Below the pieces are notes generated by a model. That model made no database searches and was not told the origin of the DNA. It saw only the letters and a list, made by a program, of their open reading frames with translations. From Toxorhynchites rutilus septentrionalis (taxonomy: Eukaryota > Arthropoda > Insecta > Diptera > Culicidae), in the NCBI RefSeq assembly GCF_029784135.1, contig NC_073746.1:50676393-50740392 (forward strand): a stretch of DNA of 64,000 nucleotides, given 5' to 3'. Positions within the stretch are counted from its first letter, which is position 1; every line of letters begins with the position of its first letter. A program made the position numbers and the translations under genes. This document shows positions 1 through 9,746 of the stretch, in pieces.

Positions 1-69
1 TAGGATTTGCTACAACTTCCCTGTGGCAATAATGTTTCTAAAAACATGGGATCCCGCTTTGGTAAGTAG

Positions 70-799
70 CAGGGCTCTGCATAGTCATAGTCGACTGAGG
101 ATAGTCAGCTGATTAACTGACTGACTATATCCATAGTCAGTTAGTAAGGACTTTTGACTTCTTCACGCAGTTCCTCATTGCATTTTGAAGTGACTTCCTC
201 CAAAATGAATTCGTTTCTCTCTTTCTCTCTCCCATGTACATTTGCATACATCGATGTTTGAGTTCAATATGGTTCGACATACGCTACAGGTGAGCTAGAT
301 ACTTTTGTATCGTACACGTACACGTATAAAATAACGTGCAGTGTGTATGCGCTATTTTGCACGCCTAATACTAACTAATACTAATGCGAGGACCTATATA
401 GCATACTTGATAAATGTCTAAGTTCGTTGGTTTGAGTTCACGATGGGTAGACAATAAACCGTCCATTGATGGGGTAACTTCTTTTTTGCATCAGAAATCA
501 TGTTTTCGTTCCTCTTTATATGGACGTAAAAATAAGATTGTGTACGCGGGAATGAATTAGTGTCAGAGGGAAATGGAAGTGTGGATTGAAGTTAGTTGAA
601 TGAAGAGGCAGATTTGAATTCATTAGTCGAGTCAGTTAAAAAAACCACTAACTGGACTAGTTCACCAGTCATCCTCGCTAGTCAACGCTAGTCAAGTCAC
701 ATTTTGTTGGCGGCGACTGCCGAAGCAGTTCTAGTCGAAGCGAAGCTGCTGAGAGTAGAGTCGGTCCTCTTTTTTCACCTTCGAAGATTTCGGGCACTG
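70..799 (-). mobile_element. Non-autonomous hAT-type element, copy A
   Basis: A 730-bp element with hAT-like ends (CAGGGCTCTG on the left, CGGGCACTG on the right). It is flanked by a perfect 8-bp direct repeat GTAAGTAG at 62-69 and 800-807, the TSD length of hAT transposons. It encodes no protein. The whole element is present again in inverted orientation at 3142-4358 (copy B), which defines it as a family rather than a chance inverted repeat. Mobility would need a hAT transposase from elsewhere. The strand is set arbitrarily opposite to copy B. Confidence 0.85.
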
Positions 800-842
800 G
801 TAAGTAGAAATTAACCAGTTTTATTTTTTTATACCTTGTAAG

Positions 843-1294
843 CAGTGTTGCCACATTTTAATCTGTACCAGAAGCGGAAAAATCTTTCTCATCTGTATTT
901 TTTCTTCAAAAAATCTGTACCATGGAAAATATTAATTGTGGAGAAAACTCATGGAGCATGAAAAAATACCCATTTATTTACTACAAAATATTATATTTAC
1001 TTACTAACTTTATGTCTACATATACTTACTACAAATACTTACGTGTTAACGACACCGGGGTGCATTTTTTATTATGAATTTATTTTTCTGTAATGAAATT
1101 TTTATCTCAGGTGAATATAATGATGTCAAGTAATAATACGAACCAAAAAAAGAGAGAAATTTCACACGTGGAAAAATCTGTACCAATCTGTACTTTTTGA
1201 CGAAAATCTGTAATATGTTCCGTACATATACTGTACCAAAAATTATCAAAAAATCTGTACCTTTCCATATACATCTGTACGTGTGGCAACACTG
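843..1294. mobile_element. hAT MITE with AATCTGTACC subterminal repeats
   Basis: A 452-bp element starting CAGTGTTGCCACA and ending in its reverse complement. It is flanked by a perfect 8-bp TSD CTTGTAAG at 835-842 and 1295-1302. Both subterminal regions carry several copies of AATCTGTACC or close variants (near 860, 915, 1170, 1250). Clustered subterminal motifs are known hAT transposase binding sites, so that role is inferred here. It is non-coding; the ORFs crossing it are shadows. It lies at the end of a piggyBac transposase fragment. Confidence 0.9.
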
Positions 1295-1302
1295 CTTGTA
1301 AG

Positions 1303-1633
1303 TTCCACGAGCATATAAAACCCCAATATATGCATGTATTTCCGGTATTACTGTTGTCCAATCGTTCCTCAAAATTCGGCAGCCTTCTTCTGCTGTGCAC
1401 TTTTTAATATGTTTGATAATATTGTTATCTATTATCAACGAGAATGCACTGATAATATTTTCTGTCATAATATTCTTTCTTGTGCAGCCTGACCACCCTT
1501 CAACACCCTTGAAAGTAGATGGTAGCCTTCCAGGAATATCACCTTCATCAAATTTTGACCACGCAATACCATTGGATTCGGTCCTCTGAAATGTGTTTCC
1601 AGATGTTTCTGCTTCAGAGTCTGAACTACTATC
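1303..1633 (-). pseudogene. piggyBac-like transposase fragment (N-terminal part)
   Basis: The minus strand is open for about 110 codons from 1633 to the hAT MITE at 1303. It begins with an acidic Asp/Ser/Glu stretch (near 1605-1633), followed by a segment including GWSGCTRKNI and EGCRILRNDW, then a stretch ending IGVLYARG. An acidic N-terminus followed by a conserved helical block with a Trp and a late IG...G motif fits the N-terminal half of piggyBac/PGBD transposases. The catalytic Asp region is absent, and beyond the MITE the frame closes within a few codons. No start codon can be assigned; a stop lies just upstream at 1634-1636. Non-functional. The family call rests on pattern recognition only. 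Confidence 0.5.
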
Positions 1634-2160
1634 CTACATCTTTTTTTTTTTTTTTGAGCATATTGATGACACTTTCATGTTCATCATTCGAACAATAAAT
1701 ACTACTTTTGCTTTACAGAAATTTAAAGTTATCAAGTATACGCCCAAGTCTACAATTTACTATTTACTCGTATGTTATCATGTGATGGTTATCGAAAAAT
1801 AATGAAAACTGTCATTTCAATACAAAGCCGAACTGTTCATATAAGAAATTCACTCAATTCAATAGTGAGAGTCATTTGATTATCTAAAATTCCCAAGTAG
1901 TCAAAATGACTGCTTTTGGGCAATATAGGCATAACACATATGTATGTACTGAAAATGAAAGAGGGGGAAGTAACTGCAATTATAAATAAACGTGTTTATA
2001 TATTGTACAAAATGTCACAATATTCTAAAAAACATGCGGAATTATATACAAAATGGCTTTCTTGGGCAATCTAGTGTTAATTAAACTTTGTCCCCTTATG
2101 GTGAGAATTTCAACATTTCTCCTCATCGATTACTTTCTCTAGGGGTGTTGTTATATTAAT

Positions 2161-2405
2161 AAACCACAAACCTTGGAGGAACCTAAAGAAGAATTAACTC
2201 GAATTTTCAACAGTATCGACGTCGAAATGTTAGAGTTGTACATGAAGAATTTTGTTCACCGTTTAAAACGCGTTATCGAAAAAAGGGGTGGTCACATCTA
2301 AAATGTCCTAAAATAAGCTTTATTTTCGTTTTTTGAAAATAAAAATCGGTTCAGTAGAAGTTATTAAAATTTGTTGCGTGAGTGTTTAATCTGAAAGACC
2401 CTGTA
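2161..2405 (+). pseudogene. C-terminal remnant of a mariner/Tc1-superfamily transposase with its 3' end
   Basis: Forty-six codons followed by TAA at 2299-2301 read as a typical transposase C-terminus: KPQTLEE near the start, then MKNFVHRLKRVIEKRGGH just before the stop. After about 100 bp of 3' sequence comes GAAAGACCCTG followed by TA. The reverse complement (CAGGGTCTTTC) resembles the 5' end CAGGGTTTTCC of the transposase fragment at 33838, so the two may belong to related families. The catalytic core and 5' end are missing. Non-functional. Confidence 0.5.
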
Positions 2406-2429
2406 AAATAAAGAAATATAAAATATCAA

Positions 2430-2770
2430 AGAAATTTTTGAAATAACTCTTTAGTAGAGAATTTTGGTGGCCCTGAAGGCCATCGGTTCGGAACAATACA
2501 TGGAAATTGTATCCTTAATGTCAATATGTCAATATGTTAACACATTTTCTAAACATCCACTGCAGCCATAAGCGATTCTACGTCTGTTCCATCACCTCCA
2601 TTATCAATTATGTTTATGTGCGATACAACCATACCCAAACACTCTCCATGGGAGTCTTTTCGGGCTTTTGCAGAGAAAGATTTTTGACGTAGAACTACTT
2701 CTTCCATTTCTATACCGGGATATAAATTCAAAATTTCGAAAACGAGAGGGTCTAGCATTTCACGTGGAGT
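2430..2770. repeat. Dispersed repeat piece (ACTTTTTAGTAG / TTTTTGACGTAG motifs)
   Basis: Two short landmarks recur elsewhere in the window. AATAACTCTTTAGTAGAGAA near 2440 resembles 33140 and 38255. TTTTTGACGTAGAACTAC near 2683 resembles 55695. This marks an interspersed, probably non-autonomous repeat. The short ORFs here have no recognisable domain. Confidence 0.4.
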
Positions 2771-3141
2771 GTAACGTTTTGAAGGTTAATACCTCTTTGC
2801 CGGCGGAAAGGAGTGGTATGATAATCACTTCATTCGAAAGACAAAATGTCCAAAAGTTATATGCTTGCTAGTTATTGACTCGAAAAATTGTTTGAAAGGC
2901 TTAAAATACCTTTGAAAACAGGCTATTTAAATTACACAAATCTGTATACAAACTTGCGCCCGCTCGGAAATCCATTTCAAGAACGTCATTTGATGTTGTA
3001 GAAAACGGACACGCAAGGTAGTCCGTGAAGGAGTTTGAAGTCGAGTTTTCTTCACAAGAGCCCTTCTTGGAGCTAGAGACGAATGAAAGTCTCCATAATT
3101 CAAGAAGAATGAGAAGAAGAAGAATTCCATTTAGTTGTTAT

Positions 3142-4358
3142 GAGTGCCCGAAATCTTCGAAGATGAAAAATGAATATCGACTCTCCACTCAGTCGCTTCG
3201 CTTCGACTAGCACTAATTCGGCATTCGCCGTCAGCATGCATTGAATTGCCTAGAAATGAATTGACGAGCGTGTAAGGATGACTGATGCACTATTTCAGTC
3301 AATGATTAGTCATATTGACGTGACTAATGAATACAAATCTGCCTCTTTATTCAACTGACTTCAATCAACACTTCTACTTCCCACTGACACGAATCTCTTT
3401 ACCCGCGTACACAATCTTATTTTTACGTCCGTATAATGTGAAACGAAAACATGATTTCTGATGCAAAAAAGTAGTTACACCATTAATGGACGGTTAATTG
3501 TCTACCCACCGTGAACTCAAACCAACGAACTTAGTCAGTTATCAGATATGCTATAAAGGTCCTCACGTTAGTATTAGTAAATAGCGTGCAGTTTGGGAGG
3601 AACAAAATTTTAGTTCACCCTGTCTCCGAGTTAAATTTTATGAAAAAAAAACAAACAGGAAAACTGACTTATATAAAAAAAATCTCAAATTTTTCCGTGG
3701 TTCTGAGCACAACATTGCACGCTATTTTATACGTGTGAGTAATTTTCGTGTACAATACAAAAAATCTAGCTCACCTGTAGTATATGTCAAACCACGTTTA
3801 ACTCAAACTTCGATACATGCATACGTGATACATGAGAGAGAGATAAACGAATTCATTTTGAGGGGAGTCACTTCAAAATGCAATAGAGGTGTAGAGAGGG
3901 ATAGCGACTAAACGACTCCGTTAACTATTGAGTCATGTTAACGGAGAAACTGCGTGAAGAAGCCAAAAGTGATTTCCAATTAACTATCCTGTACTCGCGC
4001 GCTAAATCGTAATTCGTATACTCATAGACTGTGCGTGTCATTGTAACGTTTCTATTGTGTATTTTCAGGCGTAATTGGTATTTATTGGAAGAAAAAGATA
4101 TAACTGAATGAAAAATCTCCAGAAAATATTTTTTCTTTAATTTCAGTTTTAATAGTCATTAAAATCAGCCACTTCGTTGATTCTCAGTCTGTCAGATCGT
4201 TTGCGCGAGTATAGGAGGGTTAAATACGTAGGGGAATTTCTTCATAGTCCGCTGAGTTTCAGTTTTTGTTATTTTGAGGAACCTTAACCCGATGATCATT
4301 CGTGCCTGACCATAATCCGCTGATTATTCTCATTTGAATATGACTATCCAGAGCCCTA
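3142..4358 (+). mobile_element. Non-autonomous hAT-type element, copy B
   Basis: An inverted-orientation homologue of copy A (70-799). It starts GAGTGCCCGAAATC (copy A has CAGTGCCCGAAATC) and ends CCAGAGCCCTA. It is flanked by the 8-bp TSD GTTGTTAT at 3134-3141 and 4359-4366. The target is the tandem repeat unit, so the insertion post-dates that duplication. It is longer than copy A because of later insertions, notably a piggyBac-type MITE at 3984-4219 and extra sequence near 3590-3720 bounded by complementary AATAGCGTGCA motifs. Non-coding. Confidence 0.85.
3984..4219. mobile_element. piggyBac-type MITE nested in hAT copy B
   Basis: A 236-bp segment flanked on both sides by TTAA (3980-3983 and 4220-4223), the invariant piggyBac target. 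The left end CTATCCTGTACTCGCGC and the reverse complement of the right end CCCTCCTATACTCGCGC match at 14 of 17 positions. The segment has no counterpart in hAT copy A. It has no ORF. Confidence 0.7.
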
Positions 4359-5290
4359 GTTGTTATTGCGATGTGAGATGAGGATGGTCGCGCTCACACG
4401 CCCATGCATTATGCTGTTCTCTCCCAATTTCATCCCTATTCTGCAGCCGGACTGAAAGGAGCATTTAGCGAAAATCGAAGTATCGATGATAACTCGATAC
4501 ATATGGGTGCCATTGACAGACTATGGATTTGATAGTGAAGAATACGAAATGTTTGATATGGTGTAGTACATAATTCACCATATCAAAGAAATCACATTGA
4601 TGAAAGCAGCATTATAAAATTATTTATTTACGAATGCCGCAATCGATCGTCGTTTCCAATTGTTGGGAAGGGCGTAATATTTGTGCTGAGTAATGAATTC
4701 ATTCCTTCTTTAAGCTTTAATAGTTCTGCTCCGGATCAACGAGATGGTATGATCAATAAACAAAAGATAAAATGTCCAAGAGCAATATGTTTGTTGATGA
4801 TTGACTCGAAAAATTGTTTCAATAATTTAAAAAAAAATACTTTGAAAACAGGATATTGAAATAACAGCAATCTGCTCGAAAATTCATTTAGTTGTTATTG
4901 CGATGTGATATGAGGATGATCACGCTCGCTCGCCTAAACACTGTGCTCTTCTCTCCCGAACCCATTTCTTTTCTGCCACCTGACTGAACGGAGGTTTATT
5001 AGCCGGTGCCGCTCGGAAATACAATGCGAATGAACTGCAAGTTTAAAGCCTCTTAAAAACGAAGAAACGAAACGAGATCCATTTAATGGTAATATCAAAG
5101 TGAGAGGGAAATAGTCTCGCTCGTCTAAAAACATCTCCTTTAATCCCGGTTATGACTTGAGTTTGGTATTTCCTAGGAGGAATGGATTACTCATTTGGAC
5201 GTTAATAATTCTTTTCCGGAAATGGTATGATAATCACATTATTCGGAAGATAAAATGCCTAAGAGTTATATTTGTTACTTATTGATTGCT

Positions 5291-5796
5291 AAGCCAACAG
5301 GAGTCCTACGTCCTAGTCAAAGATATAACCTACTTCTAGTCATACGATGTATGATGTTAAACACTAGCAGGAGTTATTCGGAAAATTGTTTTTCACTTTC
5401 ACTAACTCACTTCTGTTCTTTTATGCGAACGTTTTACAGTTTTTACTACAGAGAATTAGTTTTCAAAAAATAAAATGTCAATATTGATATTTAGCAGTGT
5501 TTCATTAAATGTATTATAATTTTACCAATATTAAAGGTTAGTTAACACTAGGCTGACCAAACCTATCGTTTAGATCGGGACAGTACCGTTTTTCGACCTA
5601 TTTTGATTATATTTTTATTAATTTGTACCGTATTTTGAGTATAACTAAAAAAACATATTTGTATTGTTGTCCTAGTTCATATCGATTATTGATCTTCCAA
5701 ACATAAACGCAATAAGTTTAACAATAAGTTTAAAAAGATGTTGATGATGCAATTAGAATTCTTCAACATAAAAATGAAGAATTATTTTTGATTAGT
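5291..5796. other. No feature recognised
   Basis: AT-rich sequence with short ORFs lacking any domain. I see no element ends or conserved motif. Confidence 0.5.
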
Positions 5797-5803
5797 AAGG
5801 TGT

Positions 5804-6129
5804 AAAGTTGTGTACTCGTGGCCGAGTGGTTAGCGTCTCACGTTATCATGCCGGGTGTTCGGGTTCGACTCCCGTTCTGGCCGGGGGAATTTTTCGTCAA
5901 AGAAATTTCCTCCGACTTGCACTGTGGTCACGCGTATTCTAGAGCTTGCCCCTCAGAATACATTTAAGGTGTATTAATACTTAGTTGGGTTTTCTTAAGC
6001 CGAATATTAAGAAAACCCAACTAAGTATTAATAAATGACGCTAGTTAGTGCATACATTGAGACGAAAAAAGTTCCACAAGGAACGTTAACGCCATTCAAG
6101 AAGAAGAAGAAGAAGAAGAAGAAGAAGAA
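5804..6129 (+). mobile_element. tRNA-derived SINE, Feilai-like, with (GAA)n tail
   Basis: The 5' head carries polymerase III promoter boxes: an A-box-like TGGCCGAGTGG near 5819 and a B box GGTTCGACTCC near 5863. The body ends in a (GAA)n run at about 6099-6129. A 7-bp direct repeat AAGGTGT flanks the unit at 5797-5803 and 6130-6136, consistent with LINE-assisted insertion. The head plus the GAA tail recalls the Feilai SINE family of Aedes, but the name is from memory. Transcription by RNA polymerase III would give a non-coding RNA. An internal palindrome at 5972-6033 is unusual for a SINE. Confidence 0.8.
5972..6033. repeat. Perfect 27-bp inverted repeat inside the SINE
   Basis: Arms 5972-5998 and 6007-6033 are exact reverse complements around an 8-base loop; each contains ACTTAGTTGGGTTTTCTTAA or its complement. 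As RNA this would form a very stable hairpin. It may be a local inverted duplication of part of the SINE body. Confidence 0.9.
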
Positions 6130-6136
6130 AAGGTGT

Positions 6137-6780
6137 TCTCAAAAACCTATAGAGACTTGTGTCCAAGATAGCATTGTTGTCTTGAGATCCCAATTGAATT
6201 ACTATAATAGATTGATCGGGTGAATATCGGGGCTTCGTCATCTGCACATTTTATGACAAAAACAATGGACTTGATTATGTCAGTCGTGAAAGGCTTTTTG
6301 AAGAAATGCTGCAGACAATTCCTCTTCATGCGTTTCTCATGAGTAATTATAAGGATCGCTTCCACCTAAGTGGGGTTGCAAACAAGCAGAACTTTCGCTA
6401 TTAGGAGGCCAACCCAAGGGTACCCAATGTACTTTATTTACACTCTCCAAAGGTTACAGTATACAAAGTTTAAATCGTTTAAGCATCTAAGTCCGACTCA
6501 GCGCGTTAAATGTTAAAATGTCGACAAAAGGTTTTTCACTGGTCAATTGTTTTCGATAAAGATTTCTTGAACGGTTTTCTTCGCAAAGTCTCTGCAGCAT
6601 CTAAATACTTCTTCGTTATAAGGAGCCAAGCGGGTACATCTAAGAATATTTTATTGATTGGATTGATTTTTGGTTTTATTCACTCAATAAAATTCTTCAA
6701 AAAATATTAAACAATAAATATTTTTTTTTTTGGGTTCAAGTGTCCCGTTCTTATCCCTGAACTATTCTGTCAGCCTAGTT
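6137..6780. other. No gene recognised
   Basis: Short ORFs only. A poly-T tract occurs at about 6720-6732. No element boundaries could be defined. Confidence 0.4.
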
Positions 6781-6794
6781 AGCACGCTAATTAA

Positions 6795-7290
6795 GCACAG
6801 GTCGGCCTCGATTATATACTAACTCGATTATACAGAACTTCATTATAGACAATTTTAGACTCGATCATATACAAATTAAAAAACCATATGCTTCAAATAT
6901 GACACATTTCAAGAAATATATAATATTTCAACGTAAAAGTTAATTGGTACAGTACAGTACAGTTAAGTACATTGAAATAAAAATCGTGATATTTCAAGAT
7001 CCTAATTGTAGGCTCACTAGGATTTGGTTAAAATGATTTTGCAAGGAAATTATAAAAAAAAAGTTTGGTGTTGAAGAACAGATTGTAGAGCGGTTAAAGA
7101 GATTTTGGTTAATAAAAAGTGTAATAAGTGTGTCATTGTTCGTAAAAAGATGTTTTGTTTTTAGGTTGGAAAGGTATTTTCTGACTTTAAGGGGAAAATC
7201 AAATTCATCTTTTATATTTAAAAAACTAAAATATATAATCTTTTTTTTTCGTTGTATATAATACAGTGAAAAATAGTTGAAAAACATTTG
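6795..7290. repeat. Degenerate pogo/mariner-like MITE (CTCGATTATATAC family)
   Basis: The left part repeats CTCGATTATATAC and CTCGATTATACAG. The right part (GGAAAGGTATTTTCTGACTTTAAGG and onward, from about 7168) matches the segment at 34995-35170. That related copy ends CTGTATATAATCGAGTCCGC ACTG followed by TA, so the family TIR is probably CAGTGCGGACTCGATTATAT with a TA target. Here the ends are decayed. Non-coding. Confidence 0.45.
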
Positions 7291-7329
7291 AAGCGGATAT
7301 TGGATTTGACCCAAAAATTGCTAGCACGG

Positions 7330-7761
7330 TAGAGTTTGTACAATATAGAAACATTTTGACTATAGCGAAATATATACCATACAATTTTGCTAGGACTCAG
7401 AGGAAAAGTTTAAAAAGGACATATTGAGCTCCTGCAGAAAAGGCATCATATAAGAGTTATGAACCAATGAAAAGTAGATTTTTATAATAATGCTAATCTG
7501 AGTTTGGTAGAAACGAAAGAACGTTTTTGAATTTCTCATTTCTGAGGATTTTTGAACCCAAGTGAGACTGCGAAACTACACATAATATGATAAAACATTG
7601 ACATAAAAACATGTGCCTTCTTGTGCCAACAATATATTAATTTCAAGTAGGAATGTACTATCGCTTGACAAATGATTTTTTTTTTTGAGTAACAGTGTAT
7701 CTGAGGGATATCAGTACTTATAGCAAGAGTTTTTTTTTTTCAGCCTATCTTATGGTTGGGC
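7330..7761. other. Non-coding segment up to LINE copy 1
   Basis: AT-rich, with T-tracts at about 7677-7686 and 7730-7740. No element ends seen apart from the LINE target site at 7762-7773. Confidence 0.4.
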
Positions 7762-7773
7762 AACCTTCAGCTG

Positions 7774-8186
7774 CATTCATTCAGCTCGCGCAGTCCGAAG
7801 ACATCGGTCGCAAATTTGTTCGCGTCTATCATATAGTGGAGATTATACCGTTATCAGTGGCTGGTGAAGTTATTTCGCCCTAACGGGGTTCTCTTTATTG
7901 CGCGAGTGAGAAGAGCAGCAATCACAACCAGCGTGAGGAAGAAGTTCTCCACCGCGGGCGCGGTGCGTGTGCCGTATCATCGCTGTGTGTGCTTTATCAT
8001 CGTCATCGATTCCATCATCGTGTGGTGGTGCGATTTACCGTTGCAGCTGTACCGAGCGATTGCCACGCGGTTCGATTGAGACACCGTTTCATTTCATTCG
8101 CATTGGTGTGCGATTTAGGTATAATATATATATATATTAGGTTTAGGAAGAAGAATTCAAAATTATATTATTTCATATCTGCCGTA
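7774..8186 (+). promoter_or_regulatory. 5' UTR and presumed internal promoter of LINE copy 1
   Basis: 413 bp between the element start and the ORF1 ATG. I-type LINEs use internal promoters in this region; that role is inferred. A short (TA)n run lies at about 8122-8138. The sequence shows little similarity to the corresponding region of copy 2 beyond the first bases. Confidence 0.5.
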
Positions 8187-9746
8187 ATGGCAGAAGGTCA
8201 AGTTGAAATGGAGATTGAAACTACTGTTTCCTCCTCACTAGCTACAACGGGGGCTGGGAAGTCGCTCAAACGCGTTCCCCCCTCAGAAGATGTCTCTTCA
8301 GAGAAAGAGTTAATTAACCTCAACAAGCCCCCCTCAAGAAAATTGGCAAACTTTTCCTCTTCGCCCCCTCCATCTCCCGCTTCCGTTCAACTCCCGAACT
8401 TGCCTCCCAGTCCTACTGATCCCACTCCCGCTCAACAATCGACCTCGTCCTCCCCCTCAGTTGTTTCCTCTCCTCGTGTCAAGGTCTATCCAGACGATGC
8501 ACCTGGAGCTGGTCCATGGGTTGTTTTTTTCCGGCCCAAACCTAAAGGAAAATCTATTAATGTCATTCAGGTTTCGAAAGATCTGGCAAGATTTTATTCC
8601 TCCGTGGTCGAAATCTCTAAGGTTAGGCCGAACAAACTGCGTGTTGTCGTGAGTGATCGGAAACACGCAAATGCAATTGTGATCGACGAGAGGTTCACCC
8701 TAGAGTATCGTGTCTACGTGCCCTCCCATGACGTAGAAATCTCGGGGGTGGTAACTGAAACGGGTCTGACGTGCCAATTGATAAAAGAAGGAGTTGGTAA
8801 ATTCAAAAGACTCCCTTTGGTGGGCGTTAAAATTTTGGACAGTCGCCAACTAGGTAAAGTATCCCAAGAAGAGGGAAAAACGAAATTCACGCCGTCAGAC
8901 TCGTTTCGAGTAACTTTTGCTGGTTCGGCCCTCCCTGACTACGTCATGGTGGACAAATTGAGACTGCCTGTGCGACTCTTCGTGCCAAAGCCCATGACTT
9001 GCAACAAATGCAAGTCAGTTGGTCACACTTCAGATTATTGTGCCAACAAGGAGCGCTGTGCAACTTGCGGAGAGCAACATGTGGGGGAATCCTGCAGTGC
9101 GACTGAGCATAAGTGTCCATATTGCGGGGGATCCCCACACGTGCTCTCAGCTTGTGAAACTTACAAGAGTCGCTGGGAGAAACAGAAGCGCTCTTTGAAG
9201 GAACGCTCAAAACGCACTTTTGCGGATATTTTAAAGGGCGCTTCTCCACTTGCCCAACAACAATCAATCAACACTCAAAATGTCTTCGCCACGTTGCCCG
9301 TTGACGAAATGGAAGCGGACACAGCTAACGGGGGCACACCGTTCATTTTCCAAGGGAATCCCCGGCGCAAAAATGTGACCACTCCCAAAGTTCAAGGACA
9401 AGCCCCACCGGTTATACCCCCTGTTAGCATGTCTAAAAAATCGAGTGCAGCGGACAAGCAAAATCAGGTTCCTCCTGGTTTCCGTGGGAATGGTTCACCT
9501 TTGAACGGCCCAGCACTCGAGGGGACATCAAAAACCCCAACTGTCCCTGTTTTTCCGTCTAGTTCAACTTCCCAATCGGGATTTATAAAGTTGACTGTCC
9601 TTGTGGATCAAATCTTCACGTGTTTTAACGTTTCCGACTCCATCAGAACCATTGTCATCTCAATGCTTCCAGTGTTAAAGGCAATTTTGCAGCAATTGAT
9701 GCAAACATGGCCCCTTCTTGCAATGATTATCTCTCTTGATGTCTAA
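8187..9746 (+). CDS. I-clade LINE ORF1, gag-like nucleic-acid-binding protein
   Basis: 519 aa from ATG 8187 (MAEGQVEMEIE). The frame is open upstream to 7989, but 8187 is preferred because copy 2 begins with the same MAE at the same place relative to the conserved domain. The first 90 residues are low-complexity, rich in Pro and Ser. Residues about 90-235 form a conserved block (starting RVKVYPDDAPG) likely to be the RRM-like part of I-type ORF1 proteins. Three zinc knuckles follow: C272/C275/H280/C285, C291/C294/H298/C303 and C310/C313/H318/C323. The C-terminal 190 residues are Pro/Ser-rich with a short hydrophobic end. The family protein binds element RNA in a cytoplasmic RNP. The stop overlaps the ORF2 start by 8 nt. 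Confidence 0.9.
   Translation: MAEGQVEMEIETTVSSSLATTGAGKSLKRVPPSEDVSSEKELINLNKPPSRKLANFSSSPPPSPASVQLPNLPPSPTDPTPAQQSTSSSPSVVSSPRVKVYPDDAPGAGPWVVFFRPKPKGKSINVIQVSKDLARFYSSVVEISKVRPNKLRVVVSDRKHANAIVIDERFTLEYRVYVPSHDVEISGVVTETGLTCQLIKEGVGKFKRLPLVGVKILDSRQLGKVSQEEGKTKFTPSDSFRVTFAGSALPDYVMVDKLRLPVRLFVPKPMTCNKCKSVGHTSDYCANKERCATCGEQHVGESCSATEHKCPYCGGSPHVLSACETYKSRWEKQKRSLKERSKRTFADILKGASPLAQQQSINTQNVFATLPVDEMEADTANGGTPFIFQGNPRRKNVTTPKVQGQAPPVIPPVSMSKKSSAADKQNQVPPGFRGNGSPLNGPALEGTSKTPTVPVFPSSSTSQSGFIKLTVLVDQIFTCFNVSDSIRTIVISMLPVLKAILQQLMQTWPLLAMIISLDV

Larger units (their letters stand above)
2780..5290 (+). repeat. Diverged tandem repeat, about 0.5-0.7 kb per unit
   Basis: A block containing GGTATGATAATCAC, AAAATGTCC(A) and GACTCGAAAAATTGTTT occurs at 2810-2920 and again at 4745-4860. 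A partial third copy starts near 5220. The block TAGTTGTTATTGCGATGTGA with its downstream 100 bp occurs at 4358 and 4892. If the hAT element at 3142-4358 is removed, these fall into two to three head-to-tail units. No protein is recognisable in any unit. Confidence 0.6.

Noticed and set aside
70..4358. One large transposon with 0.7-kb terminal inverted repeats
   Set aside because: Each arm has its own complete 8-bp TSD and hAT ends, so these are two separate insertions.
5815..5885. Functional tRNA gene at the SINE head
   Set aside because: Has A and B boxes but is followed by a SINE body and tail within a TSD; no clean acceptor stem.
6035..6223. Lys-rich ORF at 6035-6223
   Set aside because: The poly-Lys run is the (GAA)n tail of the SINE, translated.
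7989..8186. Upstream extension of LINE ORF1 from 7989
   Set aside because: The frame is open by chance through the 5' UTR; the MAE start at 8187 is shared with copy 2 and placed right for the conserved domain.
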